NCBI GenBank assembly: GCA_900543885.1
Contig: UQTA01000082.1
Coordinates: 1 to 14,710, forward strand
Length of the DNA: 14,710 bases
Direction of reading: 5' to 3'
From: an uncultured Clostridium sp.
GTDB lineage: Bacteria; Bacillota; Clostridia; Lachnospirales; Lachnospiraceae
This document shows positions 12,371 to 14,710 of the stretch, piece after piece. Position numbers and translations under genes: made by a program. Within the stretch, counting starts at the first letter, position 1. Each line of letters opens with the position of its first letter. Below the pieces are notes generated by a model. It was not told the origin of the DNA. It ran no database searches and was given only the letters and a program-made list of their open reading frames with translations.

Positions 12371-12670
12371 ATGTTTATTATGAATGGAATTGTATATGCA
12401 GGTGACCGCCCCAAAAATATTGAAATTATTAAGGCTCAGCCTTTAGAAGACATGATAATGTTGCTGACATTTTCCACTGGCGAGCAGCGCTTGTTTGATG
12501 CTACTATTCTTTCTGGTCCTGCTTTCCAGCCTCTATCTGATCCTACGGTGTTTAATTCCTGTAGAATTGTTGATGGAGTTGTAACATGGATGGATGAAGA
12601 GATTGATTGCGCTCCAGAATATATGTACGAAAATAGTTTTCCATATGCAAGCAAAGAAATAGCTGTGTAA
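12371..12670 (+). CDS. DUF2442 domain-containing protein
   Basis: 99 residues, with the pattern ...IEIIKAQPLEDMIMLLTFST-GEQRLFDAT, GPAFQPLSDPTVFNS and VTWMDEEIDCAPEYMYENSF, as expected for DUF2442. AAAGGAGG lies 7 bases before ATG and directly after the original DUF4160 stop, so the two were translationally coupled. The protein is small, cytosolic and complete. If the pair is toxin-antitoxin-like, the intact DUF2442 beside a broken DUF4160 suggests only one half is still under selection; that is inference. Confidence 0.8.
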   Translation: MFIMNGIVYAGDRPKNIEIIKAQPLEDMIMLLTFSTGEQRLFDATILSGPAFQPLSDPTVFNSCRIVDGVVTWMDEEIDCAPEYMYENSFPYASKEIAV

Positions 12671-12697
12671 ATGCAAAACGCCCAGTACTGACCGGGT

Positions 12698-12730
12698 ATA
12701 CTATCACAGAAAGGAAGTGTTTATGTGCCA
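12698..12730 (+). repeat. Translation-start repeat, copy 2
   Basis: Second copy of the 33-base start region at 12065-12097 (four mismatches), here in front of an unrelated gene and with GTG in place of ATG. Confidence 0.6.
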
Positions 12731-13270
12731 TTATTAAAATCTAATTCCTACACTGCAGAAGACTACTGGAACCTTCCAGAAGGTGAACGTGCAGAACTGA
12801 TTGACGGGAAATTATATAATATGGCTCCGCCCAGCCGGATCCATCAAGAGATTGTGTCAGGACTGACCCGAATTGTAGGAAATTACATTGCTGATCACCA
12901 CGGAAATTGCAGAGTATACCCTGCTCCATTTGCCGTAAACCTGGATGCAGATGATAAAGACTGGGTAGAACCGGATGTCTCCGTGATCTGCGATCCAAAC
13001 AAGCTGACTGATCGCGGATGCATTGGCGCTCCTGACCTGATCATAGAGATTGTATCTCCGGCCAGCCGTAAAACCGACTATATCAAAAAGAATGCTTTGT
13101 ATTTGGACTCTGGTGTAAAAGAATACTGGATTGTAGATCCTATGCGAAAAAGTACTCTGGTCTATTGCTATGAGGAAGATGCTACACCTGTTTTCTATCC
13201 TTTTGATCACGCTATTACTGTAGGGATTTATCCAGACTTAACTATTACAATTGCAGACTTATTGAATTAA
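12725..13270 (+). CDS. Uma2-family (DUF820) PD-(D/E)XK nuclease
   Basis: 181 residues, full length. Characteristic features: YTAEDYWNLPEGERAELIDG (Glu24 in ELIDG), a His40 helix, the core VEPDVSVICD (Pro83-Asp84), APDLIIEIVSPASRKTDY (Asp104, Glu108) and GVKEYWIVDP. The family has the restriction-endonuclease fold and is very common in cyanobacteria and mobile elements; its physiological role is unknown. Start is GTG 12725; an ATG two bases earlier gives no frame. It shares its start region with the DUF4160 gene. Placed between the control region and integrase, it is probably prophage cargo. Confidence 0.85.
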   Translation: MPLLKSNSYTAEDYWNLPEGERAELIDGKLYNMAPPSRIHQEIVSGLTRIVGNYIADHHGNCRVYPAPFAVNLDADDKDWVEPDVSVICDPNKLTDRGCIGAPDLIIEIVSPASRKTDYIKKNALYLDSGVKEYWIVDPMRKSTLVYCYEEDATPVFYPFDHAITVGIYPDLTITIADLLN

Positions 13271-13275
13271 ATAGT

Positions 13276-13311
13276 AAAAGACCGCCCCTGCGTCAACAGG
13301 AACGGCCTCTT
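13276..13311 (+). terminator. Hairpin after the Uma2 gene
   Basis: AAGA-CCG-CC-CCTG, 6-base loop, CAGG-AA-CGG-CC-TCTT: two stem segments with internal loops and only a short T content after it. Probable terminator. Confidence 0.5.
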
Positions 13312-13443
13312 ACATAGATTTTCTCTTGCCAGTCTCCTGGCCAGATATAAATCAGACTTAGACACCTGAATTATATCATCTCCAGGACGTCTGCGCAAGA
13401 GGCATCTTTTTTGTACCCATTTTTACCCTCAAAACCAGGGAAT

Positions 13444-13462
13444 TATAATTGCGACGTCGCAA
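13444..13462 (+). promoter_or_regulatory. Integrase promoter -10 with 14-bp palindrome (copy 2)
   Basis: TATAAT (13444-13449) abuts the perfect dyad TTGCGACGTCGCAA (13449-13462), which covers the expected transcript start; the integrase ATG follows 18 bases later after AAAGGAG. The -35 is weak (TTTTAC or TTTACC near 13421). A protein bound to the dyad would block integrase transcription. Confidence 0.6.
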
Positions 13463-13480
13463 ATGAAAGGAGAATGATAT

Positions 13481-14521
13481 ATGCCAAGAAAATCCAAAAC
13501 AAACCGTCTTCCCTCTGGATCCTGCCGTGTCAGTGCATACGATTATACAGACAATTCCGGAAAGCGCCATTACAAAAGTTTTACTGCACCTACCTTATCT
13601 GAGGCTAAGGCTATGCGTAATGAATGGAAAGTGCTTCGCAAAAACCGCCCTGAACCGCCGGAAGACCCGCTTGCCGGGCTTACAGTGCAAGAAGCTATAG
13701 AACGATACATAAAAGCAAAGGAAGGTGTCCTATCGCCTTCTACGCTACGCGGATACGATTCACTCTACTCCGCCCATTTTTCCAAAGACTTTGGCAAACG
13801 AAAATTAAGTGAATTGACGGATCAACAGATCCAGCTCTGGGTTTCTGATCTGTCACTCTCTCACTCACTGAAAACAGTCGCTAATATTATCGGCCTGTTC
13901 GCCCCTTCTATGAAAATGTTCCGCAAAGATTTTTCAATTCAGCTGCCAGCAAAACAACATGCTTCTCTCTATTGCCCTTCTGATAAGGACATCAAACAGC
14001 TGATTGAAGCATCAAAAGAGGATCCTGAACTGGAGCTAGCCATTCTGCTGGCCGCATTTGGCCCATTAAGGCGTGGAGAGATCTGCGGGCTTAAATCTAC
14101 GGATATAAAGGATAACGCTGTCCTGGTGGCAAATAACCTGATTGAGGGCCGTGAGAACACCTGGGTAAATAAGCAGCCAAAAACTTATGTATCCTATCGT
14201 CGTGTTGAACTTCCGGATTTTCTGATTGAAAAGATCCGTTCCTTTAAGGGACCGATCATAACCTGTTCTCCTAATGCCATTACCCAACGCTTTAAGCGGA
14301 CATTAAAGCGCGCTGGGCTTCCGGACTTTCGTTTCTATGATTTCAGGCATTACAGTGCTTCTATCATGCATGCCATTGGTGTTCCAGACGAATACATCCG
14401 TCAGCGTGGTGGCTGGGCTTCCAATTATGTTATGAAAAGGGTTTATATAAATGAGATTTCAGACGAAGCTGTAAAGCAGAATAAAAAGATCAACGATCAT
14501 TTCAAAGAACTGACGCCGTGA
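13481..14521 (+). CDS. Tyrosine recombinase/integrase (346 aa)
   Basis: Phage-type integrase. The N-terminal arm-binding part (residues ~10-50, RVSAYDYTDNSGKRHYKSFT), the SAM-like core-binding domain (~68-150) and the catalytic domain (~165-330) are complete. Catalytic candidates: Arg197 in PLRRGEI, Lys234 in QPKTYVSYRR, Tyr286-Asp-Phe-Arg289-His290 (the usual first His of HxLRH is Tyr), Trp312 in RGGW (Trp replacing His, as in many relatives) and the nucleophile Tyr322 in VYINE. AAAGGAG lies 7 bases before ATG. It is at the right side of the remnant, opposite the tRNA-Thr scar, and is the likely integrase of this prophage; the matching second att site is not within the window. Confidence 0.9.
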   Translation: MPRKSKTNRLPSGSCRVSAYDYTDNSGKRHYKSFTAPTLSEAKAMRNEWKVLRKNRPEPPEDPLAGLTVQEAIERYIKAKEGVLSPSTLRGYDSLYSAHFSKDFGKRKLSELTDQQIQLWVSDLSLSHSLKTVANIIGLFAPSMKMFRKDFSIQLPAKQHASLYCPSDKDIKQLIEASKEDPELELAILLAAFGPLRRGEICGLKSTDIKDNAVLVANNLIEGRENTWVNKQPKTYVSYRRVELPDFLIEKIRSFKGPIITCSPNAITQRFKRTLKRAGLPDFRFYDFRHYSASIMHAIGVPDEYIRQRGGWASNYVMKRVYINEISDEAVKQNKKINDHFKELTP

Positions 14522-14633
14522 ATTTCGTGTTGCATATGTACCGAAAAACCACCTCTTTTTTAAGAAAATGGCTTTCTTTTAAAAAGTCTCAAAACCCGCG
14601 AAAAGCCTTGTAAAACACCAATGTCATTAACTT

Positions 14634-14685
14634 AAAAGCAGAAGATATTTATTCCTAAAAGGATTAGATATCTCCTGCTTTTTTT
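14634..14685 (+). terminator. Intrinsic terminator after the integrase
   Basis: AAAAGCAG-A-AGATAT and ATATCT-C-CTGCTTTT form a long stem followed by a T-run (14679-14685). The A-run on the left lets it work on both strands. Confidence 0.8.
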
Positions 14686-14710
14686 GATATGCTTATATTG
14701 TAAAAAGAAG

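Noticed and set aside
13376..13570. Minus-strand frame of 64 residues before the integrase
   Set aside because: It overlaps the integrase start and promoter and has no ribosome site; likely a shadow frame.

Overview
The window looks like a Clostridia chromosome, most likely Lachnospiraceae. This rests on gene content only: moderate-to-low GC, strong AGGAGG-type ribosome sites, a second type IIA topoisomerase gene pair, a TIGR00300/ArgZ-like enzyme and CD1375-type prophage genes. No rRNA or other species marker is present.

Left part (1-5500): chromosomal genes on the minus strand. A topoisomerase B subunit (ParE/GyrB type) is followed by the A subunit (ParC/GyrA type). The A reading frame is cut by an in-frame TAA at the expected FQY tyrosine, although coding sequence continues to the window edge. 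Upstream lies a non-obvious region holding two diverged copies of one small ORF separated by a ~160-bp imperfect hairpin, then a TIGR00300 (archaeal-type ornithine cyclodeaminase-like) gene and a broken Rpn-family nuclease/transposase fragment.

Junction (5570-7330): a tyrosine recombinase, a cluster of inverted TGGTGGAA repeats, the 3' half of a tRNA-Thr(CGU) gene without its 5' half (an attachment-site scar), and a tandem 11-bp repeat. The orientation of the tRNA half puts a mobile element on its right.

Right part (7320-14710): a strongly reduced prophage. It keeps a lysis module (GH24 endolysin with choline-binding repeats, holin, accessory membrane protein, CD1375 protein, a tail-associated coiled-coil protein), a fused tail-fibre remnant, a lambda-like switch (Cro-like and CI-like genes back to back around five copies of a CTACrTTTTGTAG operator), a catalytically altered ImmA-like protein, a DUF4160/DUF2442 pair, a Uma2-family nuclease and a second tyrosine recombinase. 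No capsid, portal, terminase or replication genes are visible.

The most notable finds are two candidate type I toxin-antitoxin loci that are too short for ordinary gene calling. Each is a 28-residue hydrophobic peptide gene facing a convergent antisense RNA with a near-consensus promoter and an intrinsic terminator. One sits directly in the endolysin leader and the other directly behind the CI-like repressor. A perfect 14-bp palindrome (TTGCGACGTCGCAA) occurs twice, once upstream of the first toxin promoter and once at the start of the integrase transcript, which hints at a shared regulator. Several genes carry single-site lesions (ParC stop, DUF4160 W-to-stop, Cro-like frameshift), consistent with decay or, for some, with sequence error.
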